From contig NZ_KI421479.1 of assembly GCF_000472925.1 (NCBI RefSeq), positions 278,792 to 342,791 on the forward strand: 64,000 bases of DNA, written 5' to 3'. Position numbers and translations under genes: made by a program. This stretch comes from Bradyrhizobium sp. Ec3.3. Lineage in GTDB: Bacteria > Pseudomonadota > Alphaproteobacteria > Rhizobiales > Xanthobacteraceae. Under the pieces are notes generated by a model. The model ran no database searches, was not told where the DNA came from, and was given only the letters and a program-made list of their open reading frames with translations. Positions 1-8,206 of the stretch are shown piece after piece (position 1 is the stretch's first letter; every line of letters starts with the position of its first letter).

Positions 1-25
1 TCTGTCCTCTTGGGGGTTCTCGATT

Positions 26-75
26 GTGGAGACACCCTCTCCCCAACCCTCCCCCGCAAGCGGGGTAGGGGGCGA
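26..75. repeat. Short GC-rich inverted repeat upstream of murJ
   Basis: A C-rich stretch containing CTCTCCCC is followed by an imperfect hairpin (CCCCCGC, loop AAG, then CGGGGTAGGGGG). It resembles the CTCTCCCC/GGGGAGAG element near 18.85 kb and is probably a degenerate copy of the same dispersed family. It could instead be the terminator of an upstream gene lying outside the window. The rest of the first 160 bases shows nothing codable. Confidence 0.35.
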
Positions 76-160
76 ACCTTCGTTGCGGTTTCACCTAGAC
101 CTAATCCCGCCATGCTGTAGAGCCCTTATCGATTGACCGATTAGTCTCTAGAACAGGCGC

Positions 161-1687
161 ATGCTTGGACGCATCTTCACAGTTGGCGGCTATACGCTGC
201 TCTCGCGGCTGACGGGGTTTGCCCGCGACATCATGCTCGCGGCGATCCTGGGTGCCGGCCCCGTTGCCGACGCCTTCTTCGTGGCGCTGCGGCTGCCCAA
301 TCACTTCCGCGCGATCTTTGCCGAAGGCGCCTTCAACGCCGCCTGGGTGCCGGCCTATGCCCATGTCCATGGCGAGAAAGGCGAGGCGTCGGCAAAGCTG
401 TTCGCCGACCGCATCTTCACGCTGCTGCTTGCCTCCCAGCTCGTGCTCCTGGTCGTCGCCTTGCTGTTCATGCCGCAGGCCATGAGCATTCTGGCGCCCG
501 GCTTTTCCGAGGACGCCGAGCAGCGCAAGCTCGCGATCGAACTGACCCGGATCACTTTTCCTTATCTCCTGCTAATCACGCTGGTGACGCTCTACGGCGG
601 CATGCTCAACGTGATGCAGCGCTTTGCAAGCGCCGCGGCCGCGTCGATCTTCCTCAACGTCTCGATGATGATGACGCTGGCACTGGCCGCCTGGTTTCCC
701 AGCGCGGGGCACGCCGCCGCCTGGGGCGTCCTGATCTCGGGTTTCCTCCAGTATTTCCTGCTCGCCGGTGATCTCGCGCGTCATGGCGGCTTGCCGCGCT
801 TTGCGCCGCTGAGGCTCGACGAAGATGTCCGCGGCTTCTTCAGGGCGCTTGGACCTGCGACGCTGGGCTCGATGGGCACGCAGGTCGCGCTGTTTGCCGA
901 CACCATCATCGCGACCTTCCTGCCCGCAGGCGCGCTGTCGGCGCTCTACTATGCCGACCGTCTCAACCAGCTCCCGATCGGCGTCATCGGCATCGCCATC
1001 GGCACCGTGCTGCTGCCGGAGATGTCACGGCGGATCACGGCCAACGACCACGACGGCGCGATGAAGGCGCAGCGCCGCGCGTTCGACTTCACGCTGCTGT
1101 TCTCGGTGCCCTTCGTCGCGGCCTTCATCACCGTGCCCGAGGCGATCATGCGTGCGCTGTTCGCCCGCGGCGCGTTCTCGAAGGCCGATGCCGCCGCCGC
1201 GGGTGCCACGCTCGCGGCCTATGCCATCGGCCTGATCCCCTTCGTGCTGATCCGCAGCGCGGTCGCGACCTTCTACGCGCGCAAGGATACGGCGACGCCG
1301 GTCCGCGCCTCGCTGACCGGTATCGCGGTCAACGTCGCCCTGAAGGTTGCCTTGATGGGATCGCTCGCCCAGATCGGCCTGGCGCTGGCAACCGCCGTTG
1401 GTGTCTGGACCAATCTGCTGCTGGTGCTCTTTTTCGCGGTGCGACGAGGCTTTCTCGTGCTTGACCGCGCCTGGCTGTTGTCGCTCGTCAAATTCCTCGT
1501 GACCGGCATCATCCTGGCCGCCGCCTTCTGGCTGATCGCGCGCTTCGGCGGTGCTTATCTTGCCTCGATGCACTTCCACGATGAATTGACGCTGGTCCTG
1601 CTGGCCGTCGGTGGCACGATCGTCTACGCGCTCGCGATCCTTGTGCTGTTTGGCCGCCGCTGGCTAGTCTCGCTGGTGCGCGGCTAG
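161..1687 (+). CDS. murJ: Lipid II flippase MurJ (MviN family)
   Basis: Integral inner-membrane protein of 508 residues that moves lipid-linked peptidoglycan precursor (lipid II) to the periplasmic face. The N-terminus carries the typical MurJ opening (LLSRLTGFARDIMLA, about residues 12-26), followed by roughly fourteen hydrophobic segments across the length. The family motif region ADAFFVALRLPNHFRAIFAEG lies near residues 36-56. Length matches the usual 500-540 residues. The next gene is 53 bases downstream on the same strand but looks unrelated and compositionally different. In many alphaproteobacteria glnD lies upstream of murJ; that side is outside the window. The call is very secure. Confidence 0.96.
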   Translation: MLGRIFTVGGYTLLSRLTGFARDIMLAAILGAGPVADAFFVALRLPNHFRAIFAEGAFNAAWVPAYAHVHGEKGEASAKLFADRIFTLLLASQLVLLVVALLFMPQAMSILAPGFSEDAEQRKLAIELTRITFPYLLLITLVTLYGGMLNVMQRFASAAAASIFLNVSMMMTLALAAWFPSAGHAAAWGVLISGFLQYFLLAGDLARHGGLPRFAPLRLDEDVRGFFRALGPATLGSMGTQVALFADTIIATFLPAGALSALYYADRLNQLPIGVIGIAIGTVLLPEMSRRITANDHDGAMKAQRRAFDFTLLFSVPFVAAFITVPEAIMRALFARGAFSKADAAAAGATLAAYAIGLIPFVLIRSAVATFYARKDTATPVRASLTGIAVNVALKVALMGSLAQIGLALATAVGVWTNLLLVLFFAVRRGFLVLDRAWLLSLVKFLVTGIILAAAFWLIARFGGAYLASMHFHDELTLVLLAVGGTIVYALAILVLFGRRWLVSLVRG

Positions 1688-1740
1688 GCGTGTATCAATA
1701 AGTTCGTCCCGTCCGCTCTACCGGCCGTTAGGATAGAAGC

Positions 1741-2496
1741 ATGTCCAACGACACAGACGTACCTTCGCGCCTGTTCTCGATTGATCCTGCCACAGACGCC
1801 GCGATCGGACGTATGACGCGACGCGACCACTGCGCTTGCTTGGCGGTGAGGTCAAAGAAGGGCGTGCCCTTTGTTCCGAACATTCATGCAGAGGCACAAG
1901 ACCGGAGCGTAGCGGGCTGGGGGCAGGTCACGAATTTGATCGAGCAGCTTGCACGAACGGCCGCTTCAATCCTGGAGCCATCGGCGCAAATCCCTTGGGA
2001 AGACTGGATGCGTGTCATCACGCTCCCGCCTCAAGTGGCGTCTCTAACCAATGTAGTGGGAATACGCCTTTATGGTAGCCATCTGCGAAGACTTCCCCCG
2101 GAGATCGGACGGATGACGTCGCTCCGAGAATTGGACATCTACACGTCTTATTCGCTGCATTGGCTACCTTACGAAGTCTCACGATGCGCAAACCTGAGCG
2201 TAAGCAGGATGAGCACTCGCGCGCTCTACGGGAATAAGAAGACGGGACTGCCATTCCCGCGACTTTCAGGTCCGATTGAGGCTCTGCTCCCTACGACCTG
2301 CAGCGTTTGCGATCAGCCATTCGGTGAAAGAACCCCGCAGCTTTTCTGGACAACTCAGCGGGTTGGCACGGATGACGTTCCCCTCCTAGTCCATAGTTGC
2401 TCGAGCGCCTGCGTCGATTTGATCCCATCCGCGCCGTTCGGTTTCTTCGAGCGTCCCCACAGGGGTGGCGGTGGCATTGGAATGCCCATCGCGTAG
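1741..2496 (+). CDS. Leucine-rich-repeat protein with C-terminal Cys/His zinc-type motif
   Basis: Product of 251 residues, not recognised as a named family. Residues about 95-165 read as two or three leucine-rich repeats (LPPQVASLTNVVGIRLYGS, LRRLPPEIGRMTSLRELDIY, WLPYEVSRCANLSV). The C-terminal third has C-x2-C (CSVC) followed about 45 residues later by H-x-C-x3-C (HSCSSAC), a plausible zinc ligand set. There is no signal peptide or membrane segment, so it is probably cytoplasmic. Codon use is less GC-biased than in its neighbours, with codons such as ACA, GTA and CCT, which suggests recent acquisition. A purine-rich stretch before the ATG serves as ribosome site. Function unknown; a protein-binding role is inference from the repeats. 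Confidence 0.72.
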   Translation: MSNDTDVPSRLFSIDPATDAAIGRMTRRDHCACLAVRSKKGVPFVPNIHAEAQDRSVAGWGQVTNLIEQLARTAASILEPSAQIPWEDWMRVITLPPQVASLTNVVGIRLYGSHLRRLPPEIGRMTSLRELDIYTSYSLHWLPYEVSRCANLSVSRMSTRALYGNKKTGLPFPRLSGPIEALLPTTCSVCDQPFGERTPQLFWTTQRVGTDDVPLLVHSCSSACVDLIPSAPFGFFERPHRGGGGIGMPIA

Positions 2497-2590
2497 GGGC
2501 AATTCGGCGGAGCGGGGCGCTCGCCTCTAGGATGCGCCCTACTTCCGCACATCCCTTGATTTTGCCCGATCGCCGTGGTATTGGCGCCTC
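2497..2590. other. Non-coding gap before a short ORF
   Basis: Untranslated stretch after the leucine-rich-repeat gene. It probably holds the promoter for the short transcript that ends in the terminator near 2.7 kb. I could not identify a convincing -35/-10 pair. Confidence 0.3.
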
Positions 2591-2668
2591 ATGAACACAG
2601 TAGTGCGCAACGTCAACTTCAAGCACATGACCCGCTTCGGCTGGGCCGTGGAAGGAGTCGCGCGCTAG
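2591..2668 (+). CDS. Possible 25-residue peptide on a short terminated transcript
   Basis: An ATG opens a 25-codon frame (starts MNTVVRNVNF, ends VEGVAR, TAG stop). Just downstream, after 27 bases, is a strong rho-independent terminator. The arrangement suggests a short stand-alone transcript of about 100-150 nucleotides, either a small RNA or a leader/small-protein mRNA, upstream of the DUF1127 gene. No good Shine-Dalgarno is visible before the ATG, so the coding claim is weak. The terminator is the firmer observation. Confidence 0.3.
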   Translation: MNTVVRNVNFKHMTRFGWAVEGVAR

Positions 2669-2695
2669 GAATTCGACGACGACATCTTTTTCACC

Positions 2696-2730
2696 AGGCC
2701 CCGCCGGCATCGGACGGGGCCTTTTGTTTG
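2696..2730 (+). terminator. Rho-independent terminator
   Basis: Stem AGGCCCCG paired with CGGGGCCT across an 11-base loop, followed directly by TTTTGTTT. It ends the short transcript upstream and insulates the DUF1127 gene. Confidence 0.8.
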
Positions 2731-2767
2731 GCCACGCTCCCTGCCGGCACAACAGCAGGAGCATCCG

Positions 2768-3109
2768 ATGCCACCTCAACAGACGAACATCACATCCGGG
2801 ACCGAGCGCGATGCCGCAGCGCTCGGCCTCAACGCGTCCATTGCGGTGCCGGACGACACTTTGTCGGAAAATGATGCTGCTGGACGAGCGGCCGCAGCGA
2901 CAGGGAGCGTCTTAAGCCTGCTCAAGCGATATTGGCGTGAGTTTCAGGAGCAGCGCCAGCGCCAGAGCTTGCGAGCCACCTTGCAGGACCTGAGTGACAG
3001 GGAGCTGATGGATATCGGCTTGACCCGCAGTGAGATCGACTTCCTCACACCTGAACGGGCTATCGATATGCTTAGAGACAGCACGAGGTATCTATGGGGC
3101 CGGATGTAA
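2768..3109 (+). CDS. DUF1127 domain protein
   Basis: Small protein of 113 residues. The C-terminal half (about residues 50-100) is the DUF1127 pattern: an aromatic/basic lead (LLKRYWREFQEQ), then LRATLQDLSDRELMDIGLTRSEID. The first 45 residues are a low-complexity Ala/Thr/Asp region without family match. AGGAG lies seven bases before the ATG and decides the start. DUF1127 proteins in rhizobia and relatives are often stress-induced, and short versions have been linked to RNA and phosphate/carbon homeostasis; which role applies here is unknown. It stands alone between a terminator and the CoxL-like gene. Confidence 0.82.
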   Translation: MPPQQTNITSGTERDAAALGLNASIAVPDDTLSENDAAGRAAAATGSVLSLLKRYWREFQEQRQRQSLRATLQDLSDRELMDIGLTRSEIDFLTPERAIDMLRDSTRYLWGRM

Positions 3110-3350
3110 CGGATCAACCGTCAGAAGCGGACATGCGCCTCGCGAACAAGTATGTCCGATTCGGCTCCCGAAAGCTTTGCGCTGATCGGTTTCGCCAAGT
3201 TGGAAAGGGACCCGGTCTCGCCCCCGCCATCCGCGCGGGCGGGGAGCGCTTTTCCCGCTCTGCGGCCATCTTGCATGGCTAAAGCCGTTTGCGCTGTCCG
3301 CCGATCCGCTGCAATATGCGGCAAAACAACCATGAGGGCATGGAGAGAAA
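3110..3350. other. Intergenic region upstream of the CoxL-like gene
   Basis: No gene seen. It holds a 7-bp inverted repeat CGGACAT...ATGTCCG (3128-3134 and 3152-3158, 17-base spacer) that could be an operator, and presumably the promoter of the molybdoenzyme gene. Confidence 0.35.
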
Positions 3351-5660
3351 ATGGCTGCTCCCATCAAGTTCGGCGTTGGCCAAAGCGTGCTGCGCAAGGA
3401 GGATGACGTACTGATCCGCGGCAAGGGCCGCTACACCGATGATTATGCGCCGCACGCGGCCTTGCGCTGCCTGATGCTGCGCTCGCCGCACGCGCATGCC
3501 AAGTACACGATCGATGTGAGCCGCGCCCGGGCGCTGCCCGGCGTCGCGCTGATCCTGACCGCCGACGACGTCGGGGATCTCGGCAATCTGCCGTGCCTGT
3601 TCAATCTCGAGACCGATCCGTTCACCGGGCCGCCTTACCCGATCCTCGCCAAGGACGAGGTGCGCCATGTCGGCGATTCCATCGCCTTCGTGGTGGCCGA
3701 GACCATTGACCAGGCCCGCGATGCGATCGAGGCGATCGAGGTGAAATGGAGCCCGCTGCCGGCGGTGACCGGCGTCGTCAACGCCGTGAAGCAGGGCGCG
3801 CCGCAGGTCTGGCCGGACAAGCCCGGCAACGTGCTGTTCGACGTCTCGATCGGCGACAAGGCCGCAACCGAAGCCGCCTTTGCGAAAGCGCATGCGGTCG
3901 CCGAAATCTCCATCGTCAATCCGCGCGTGGTCGCAAGCTTCATGGAGACGCGTGCAGCCGTTTGCGAATACGACGCCAAGCGCGACCACCTGACGCTGAC
4001 GGTCGGCAGCCAGGGCAGCCACCGCCTGCGCGACATCCTCTGCCAGAACGTGCTCAATATCCCGACCGACAAGATGCGGGTGATCTGCCCCGATGTCGGC
4101 GGCGGTTTCGGCACGAAGCTGTTTCCCTATCGCGAATACGCACTGATGGCGGTCGCGGCGCGAAAGCTGAAGAAGGCAGTGAAATGGGCGGCCGACCGCT
4201 CCGAGCATTTCATGGGCGATGCGCAGGGCCGCGACAACGTCACCACCGCGAAGATGGCGCTTGCCGAGGACGGCAAGTTTCTCGCGATGGATTGCGACCT
4301 GATGGGCGACATGGGCGCGTATCTGTCGACCTTCGGGCCCTATATCCCGCATGGCGGCGCCGGCATGCTCCCGGGCCTCTACGACATCCAGGCCTTCCAC
4401 TGCCGCGTGCGCACCATCTTCACCCACAGCGTGCCGGTCGACGCCTATCGCGGCGCAGGCCGGCCTGAGGCGGCCTATGTCATCGAGCGTCTCGTCGATG
4501 CCTGCGCGCGCAAGCTCGACATGACGCCCGACGCCATCCGTCGCAAGAACTTCATCCAGCCGAAGGCGCTGCCCTACAAGACGGCCACCGGCAAGGTCTA
4601 CGACTCCGGCGACTTCGCCGCGCATCTCAAGCGCGCGATGGAGATCGCGGAGTGGAAAGAGTTTCCCAAGCGCGCCAAGGCGGCCAAGAAGCAGGGCCTG
4701 GTCCGCGGCATTGGCCTTGCGAGCTATGTCGAGATCTGCGGCGTGATGGGCGAAGAGACCGCCAATGTGCGGCTCGACCCCAATGGCGACGTCACCGTCC
4801 TGATCGGTACGCAATCGAGCGGGCAGGGGCACCAGACGGCGTACGCCCAGATCGTTGCCGAGCAGTTCGGCCTGCCGCCGGAGCGCGTGCATATCCGCCA
4901 GGGGGACACCGACGAGATCGCGACGGGCCTAGGCACCGGCGGCTCCGCCTCTATACCCACGGGCGGCGTCTGCGTGGAGCGCGCCTCGGGTGAGCTCGGC
5001 AAGAAGCTGAAGGAGATCGCGGCGCAGGCGCTGGAGGCAAGCGCCGGCGACCTCGAGATTTCGGCCGGCGCAATCCGCATCGCCGGCACCGACCGCTCGA
5101 TCTCCTTTGCCGATCTCGCCAAGCGCCCCGGCGCCGACCCGTCGAAGATGAACGGCAGCGCGACCTTTGCCAGCGCCGACGGCACCTACCCGAACGGTAC
5201 GCATCTGGCGGAGGTCGAGATCGACCCGGCCACCGGCGTGATCAAGATCATCAACTACGTGATCGTCGACGATTTCGGCAAGACGCTCAATCCGCTCCTG
5301 CTCGCAGGCCAGGTGCATGGCGGTGCCATGCAGGGCATCGGCCAGGCGCTGATGGAGCAGGTGGTCTATGGCGCGGGTGACGGCCAGCTCGTCACCGGCA
5401 CCTATATGGACTACGCGCTGCCGCGCGCGGCCGACGGTCCGGCCTTCGTGTTCGAGACCCACAACGTTCCCTGCAAGACCAATCCGCTGGGGGTGAAGGG
5501 CGCGGGCGAGGCCGGCGCGATCGGCTCGTGCCCCGCGGTCGTCAATGCCATCGTCGAGGGCCTCTGGCGCGAATACAAGATCGACCACATCGACATGCCG
5601 GCAACGCCGGAGCGGGTGTGGATCGCCATCACCGAGCACCATCGCCGTCACAGCCTCTAA
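3351..5660 (+). CDS. Aerobic CO-dehydrogenase-type molybdopterin-binding subunit (form II CoxL-like)
   Basis: Large subunit of a xanthine-oxidase-family molybdenum hydroxylase, 769 residues. An N-terminal a/b hammerhead (about 20-130) is followed by two molybdopterin-binding domains with VGGGFGTK near 247-254. The active-site loop is AYRGAGR at residues 365-371, the form II (BMS) signature, not the AYRCSFR loop of true CO dehydrogenases. GVKGAGEAGAIG near the C-terminus places the expected catalytic glutamate at about E720. Such enzymes normally work with FAD (CoxM) and [2Fe-2S] (CoxS) subunits, but neither is adjacent. The substrate therefore cannot be named; CO oxidation is unlikely from the loop. 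A cytochrome c' gene follows 124 bases downstream. Confidence 0.9.
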   Translation: MAAPIKFGVGQSVLRKEDDVLIRGKGRYTDDYAPHAALRCLMLRSPHAHAKYTIDVSRARALPGVALILTADDVGDLGNLPCLFNLETDPFTGPPYPILAKDEVRHVGDSIAFVVAETIDQARDAIEAIEVKWSPLPAVTGVVNAVKQGAPQVWPDKPGNVLFDVSIGDKAATEAAFAKAHAVAEISIVNPRVVASFMETRAAVCEYDAKRDHLTLTVGSQGSHRLRDILCQNVLNIPTDKMRVICPDVGGGFGTKLFPYREYALMAVAARKLKKAVKWAADRSEHFMGDAQGRDNVTTAKMALAEDGKFLAMDCDLMGDMGAYLSTFGPYIPHGGAGMLPGLYDIQAFHCRVRTIFTHSVPVDAYRGAGRPEAAYVIERLVDACARKLDMTPDAIRRKNFIQPKALPYKTATGKVYDSGDFAAHLKRAMEIAEWKEFPKRAKAAKKQGLVRGIGLASYVEICGVMGEETANVRLDPNGDVTVLIGTQSSGQGHQTAYAQIVAEQFGLPPERVHIRQGDTDEIATGLGTGGSASIPTGGVCVERASGELGKKLKEIAAQALEASAGDLEISAGAIRIAGTDRSISFADLAKRPGADPSKMNGSATFASADGTYPNGTHLAEVEIDPATGVIKIINYVIVDDFGKTLNPLLLAGQVHGGAMQGIGQALMEQVVYGAGDGQLVTGTYMDYALPRAADGPAFVFETHNVPCKTNPLGVKGAGEAGAIGSCPAVVNAIVEGLWREYKIDHIDMPATPERVWIAITEHHRRHSL

Positions 5661-5715
5661 TGCGTGATCTCCGCACGCGGGAATAAAAGCCCGCGGCGGG
5701 GTTCTATTCAGGGAT

Positions 5716-5748
5716 GGGCCATGCCTCCCGCAATGCGGAGCATGGCCC
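5716..5748. terminator. Hairpin downstream of the CoxL-like gene
   Basis: GGGCCATG pairs with CATGGCCC, and an inner CTCC/GGAG pairing extends the stem. The following run is CTCTCTT, only weakly T-rich, so termination is probable but not certain. It may also act as a 5' leader structure for the cytochrome gene 36 bases downstream. Confidence 0.45.
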
Positions 5749-5784
5749 TCTCTTGAAACGCCTGCGAGCCCGGAGAAATACCAG

Positions 5785-6234
5785 ATGAAACGGACGATTA
5801 TTGTCGTGGGCGCCTTGTTGCTGGGTGCCGGCGCCGTGATGGCGCAGCAGGAGATTGCCGTTCAGCAGGACAATCTGATGCGCTCGCAGGCCAAGAGCCT
5901 GTATGACGTCATCCAGAAGATGTCGAAAGGCAACATTCCCTACAATCAGAAAGCGGTCGACCAGGCGCTCGCCGACCTGGAACAGAGCGTCGCTAAGATC
6001 GCGAAGACGTTCGAAGTCAATCCCAAGGAGGATGTGGTCAACGCCACCTACGGTGCCTCGCAAAAGGTTTGGCAGAACAAGGCCGACTTCGACTCCAAGA
6101 TCCCGCCGGTGCAGAAGGCGATCGCGGACGCCAAGGGCAAGGTCCACAACGTCGCCACCCTGAAGGCCGCCTACACCAGCATCAACGACCGCTGCAGCGA
6201 CTGCCACGAGACGTATCGCGTGAAGTTGAAGTAG
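5785..6234 (+). CDS. Cytochrome c' (class II c-type cytochrome)
   Basis: Exported monohaem protein of 149 residues. A signal peptide with a hydrophobic core (VVGALLLGAGAVMA) ends near residue 21. The single haem motif CSDCH (C137, C140, H141) lies at the extreme C-terminus, with an otherwise helical body, which is the layout of class II cytochromes c'. These four-helix periplasmic proteins bind NO or carry electrons. The position directly after the CoxL-like gene could mean a shared electron path, but the hairpin between them argues for separate transcripts. A second hairpin (TCGGCCC/GGGCCGA) follows the stop codon. Confidence 0.87.
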   Translation: MKRTIIVVGALLLGAGAVMAQQEIAVQQDNLMRSQAKSLYDVIQKMSKGNIPYNQKAVDQALADLEQSVAKIAKTFEVNPKEDVVNATYGASQKVWQNKADFDSKIPPVQKAIADAKGKVHNVATLKAAYTSINDRCSDCHETYRVKLK

Positions 6235-6264
6235 CCTGTCGGCCCCGTGCGGGCCGATAGAGCT

Positions 6265-6336
6265 CGTAGCCCGGATGGAGCGCAGCGAAATCCGGGGCAG
6301 GTGTCCCCGCATGTCGCTTCGCTCATGCGGGCTACG
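6265..6336. repeat. Dispersed palindromic repeat, CGTAGCCCGGATGGAG type
   Basis: Begins CGTAGCCCGGATGGAGCGCA and ends GCGGGCTACG, so the outer ends are inverted. This is the GTAGCCCGGATG-type intergenic repeat seen in many proteobacteria. Only one copy was seen in this window. Confidence 0.65.
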
Positions 6337-6350
6337 CAGACTCCCACGCT

Positions 6351-6436
6351 CGTCATTGCGAGGAGCGGAGCGACGAAGCGACCCAGATTCTCTACGCGGT
6401 AAGGCTCTGGATTGCTTCGCTGCGCTCGCAATGACG
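6351..6436. repeat. Dispersed palindromic repeat, CGTCATTGCGAG type (copy 1)
   Basis: Ends are inverted: CGTCATTGCGAG at the left, CTCGCAATGACG at the right, with an internal TGGATTGCTTCGCTGCG block. Related copies lie near 12.8, 21.4 and 38.0 kb, always between genes. It is a likely REP/MITE-like element of this genome. Confidence 0.7.
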
Positions 6437-6667
6437 GGTTGTCGCACACTTCCGCGACACTCCCACTGCCAAACGCCCGCGAAGGAAATTCTTTCGAGGG
6501 GTCTGACGGGTCGCTGTCAGCGCGCGAAGTATGCGCTATCCTGAACACCAGCCGCCGCGACGTTGACGATGAGTCGTTGGATGCCGGCGCATCCAATTCC
6601 TGACTGCTTTCGATTGCAGGGTTCCAGCGCACGGCGAGGATCCGAATCAAGGACAGCGAGACAGGCC

Positions 6668-7951
6668 ATGGCAAAACCGTTCCCGTCCAAGACCCACATC
6701 GGCAACCATATGCTGCATCCGGAAACCCTGATGCTGACCTATGGCTATGATCCGCAACTGTCGGAAGGCGCCATCAAGCCGCCGGTGTTTTTGACCTCGA
6801 CCTTCGTGTTCAGGACGGCCGAGGACGGGCAGGACTTCTTCGATTTCGTCTCCGGCCGGCGCGAGCCGCCGGAAGGGATGGGGGCAGGCCTCGTCTATTC
6901 GCGGTTCAATCATCCCAACAGCGAGATCGTCGAGGACAGGCTCTCTGTCTATGAGCGCACCGAGAGCTGCGCGCTGTTCTCATCCGGCATGGCGGCGATC
7001 GCGACCACGATCCTCGCCTTCGTCCGCCCGGGCGACGTCATCCTGCACTCCCAGCCACTCTATGGCGGGACGGAAACCCTGCTGACCAACACGCTCGCAC
7101 GCCTTTCGATCAGCGCCGTCGGCTTTGCTGATGGCATCGACGAAGGCGCGGTCAGCCAAGCCTCCGAGGAGGCCATCCGAAGGGGCCGCGTTGCGATGAT
7201 CATCATCGAAACCCCGGCCAATCCGACCAACGGCCTCGTCGATATCGCGATGATCCGCCGCGTTGCCGACGCCATCGGCAAGGCCCAGGGCCACACGCCG
7301 ATCATCGCGTGCGACAACACGCTGCTCGGCCCTGTGTTTCAGCGGCCGATCGAGCACGGCGCGGATATTTCGCTGTACTCGCTGACCAAATATGTCGGCG
7401 GTCATTCCGACCTCATCGCCGGCGCCGCGCTCGGCGCCAAGGCCGTCATCAAGGGCGTCAAGGCGCTGCGCGGCGCCATCGGCACGCAGCTCGATCCGCA
7501 CTCGTGCTGGATGATCAGCCGTTCCCTGGAGACGCTGAGCATCCGCATGGAGAAGGCCGACGGCAATGCGCGGCTCGTGGCCGACTTCCTGCGCGACCAC
7601 CCCAAGGTGGCGAAGGTCCACTATCTCGGTCACCACGAGGAGACGTCGCCGGCCGGACGCGTGTTCGCGCGGCAATGCTTAGGGGCGGGATCGACATTCT
7701 CCTTCGACATCGTCGGCGGCAAGGCGGCGGCCGTGAAATTCCTCAACGCGCTGCAAATCCTCAAGCTGGCGGTGAGCCTGGGTGGAACGGAGTCGCTGGC
7801 CAGCCTGCCTGCGACCATGACCCATTCCGGCGTTCCCGCGGACATCCGCCAAAAGATCGGTGTTCTGGATTCCACGATTCGCCTCTCGATCGGCATCGAA
7901 AACCCCGCGGACCTGATTGCTGATCTCACGCAGGCGTTGAGCGTGGCTTAG
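6668..7951 (+). CDS. Cystathionine gamma-synthase family PLP enzyme
   Basis: Cytoplasmic fold-type I PLP enzyme of 427 residues of the Cys/Met metabolism family (trans-sulfuration and methionine gamma-lyase relatives). Visible signatures: the cofactor phosphate loop SSGMAAI, the DNT motif, and the Schiff-base lysine in SLTKYVGGHSD (K241 from this start). An upstream ATG would add 35 residues of low-complexity sequence, so MAKPFPSKTH was chosen; its leader is AG-rich. The family cannot be split confidently into synthase and lyase from sequence alone, and no sulfur gene is adjacent to help. This clade is usually annotated simply as cystathionine gamma-synthase family. Confidence 0.88.
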   Translation: MAKPFPSKTHIGNHMLHPETLMLTYGYDPQLSEGAIKPPVFLTSTFVFRTAEDGQDFFDFVSGRREPPEGMGAGLVYSRFNHPNSEIVEDRLSVYERTESCALFSSGMAAIATTILAFVRPGDVILHSQPLYGGTETLLTNTLARLSISAVGFADGIDEGAVSQASEEAIRRGRVAMIIIETPANPTNGLVDIAMIRRVADAIGKAQGHTPIIACDNTLLGPVFQRPIEHGADISLYSLTKYVGGHSDLIAGAALGAKAVIKGVKALRGAIGTQLDPHSCWMISRSLETLSIRMEKADGNARLVADFLRDHPKVAKVHYLGHHEETSPAGRVFARQCLGAGSTFSFDIVGGKAAAVKFLNALQILKLAVSLGGTESLASLPATMTHSGVPADIRQKIGVLDSTIRLSIGIENPADLIADLTQALSVA

Positions 7952-8206
7952 GCGCGGTGGAGGTGTCACAGCGGATTCGACGTTGGCGATGCACGGGTCC
8001 TCGAGCTGGCAATCTAAAGAGCCTGATGGGCCGACGGTAGCTGTTCGACAAAGCCATGGATCGCGGAGGCGGTGGGCGCCGCGCGCGAGTCTGTTCCGAA
8101 ATCTGAAAGCTGACGCGAGACGGGTCAAGAAATTGCCATTGGCTGCGACGATATCAGGGCGAGGCGGGGATGAACCTGATCGGGGTGGAACTGAAAGGAC
8201 TCGCGA
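7952..8206. other. Intergenic region
   Basis: About 255 bases with no repeat or structured element that I could recognise. The right end holds the AAGGA ribosome site of the next gene. Confidence 0.3.

Larger units (their letters stand above)
6235..6667. other. Intergenic region carrying two dispersed repeats
   Basis: About 430 bases without a credible gene. It contains two unrelated palindromic repeats (listed separately) and, in its right third, the presumed promoter of the PLP-enzyme gene. Confidence 0.6.

Noticed and set aside
3279..4892. Long open frame (537 codons) on the minus strand opposite the CoxL-like gene
   Set aside because: Composition (Arg/His/Asp-rich, no domain) is typical of the antisense of a high-GC gene, and the plus-strand gene is clearly real.
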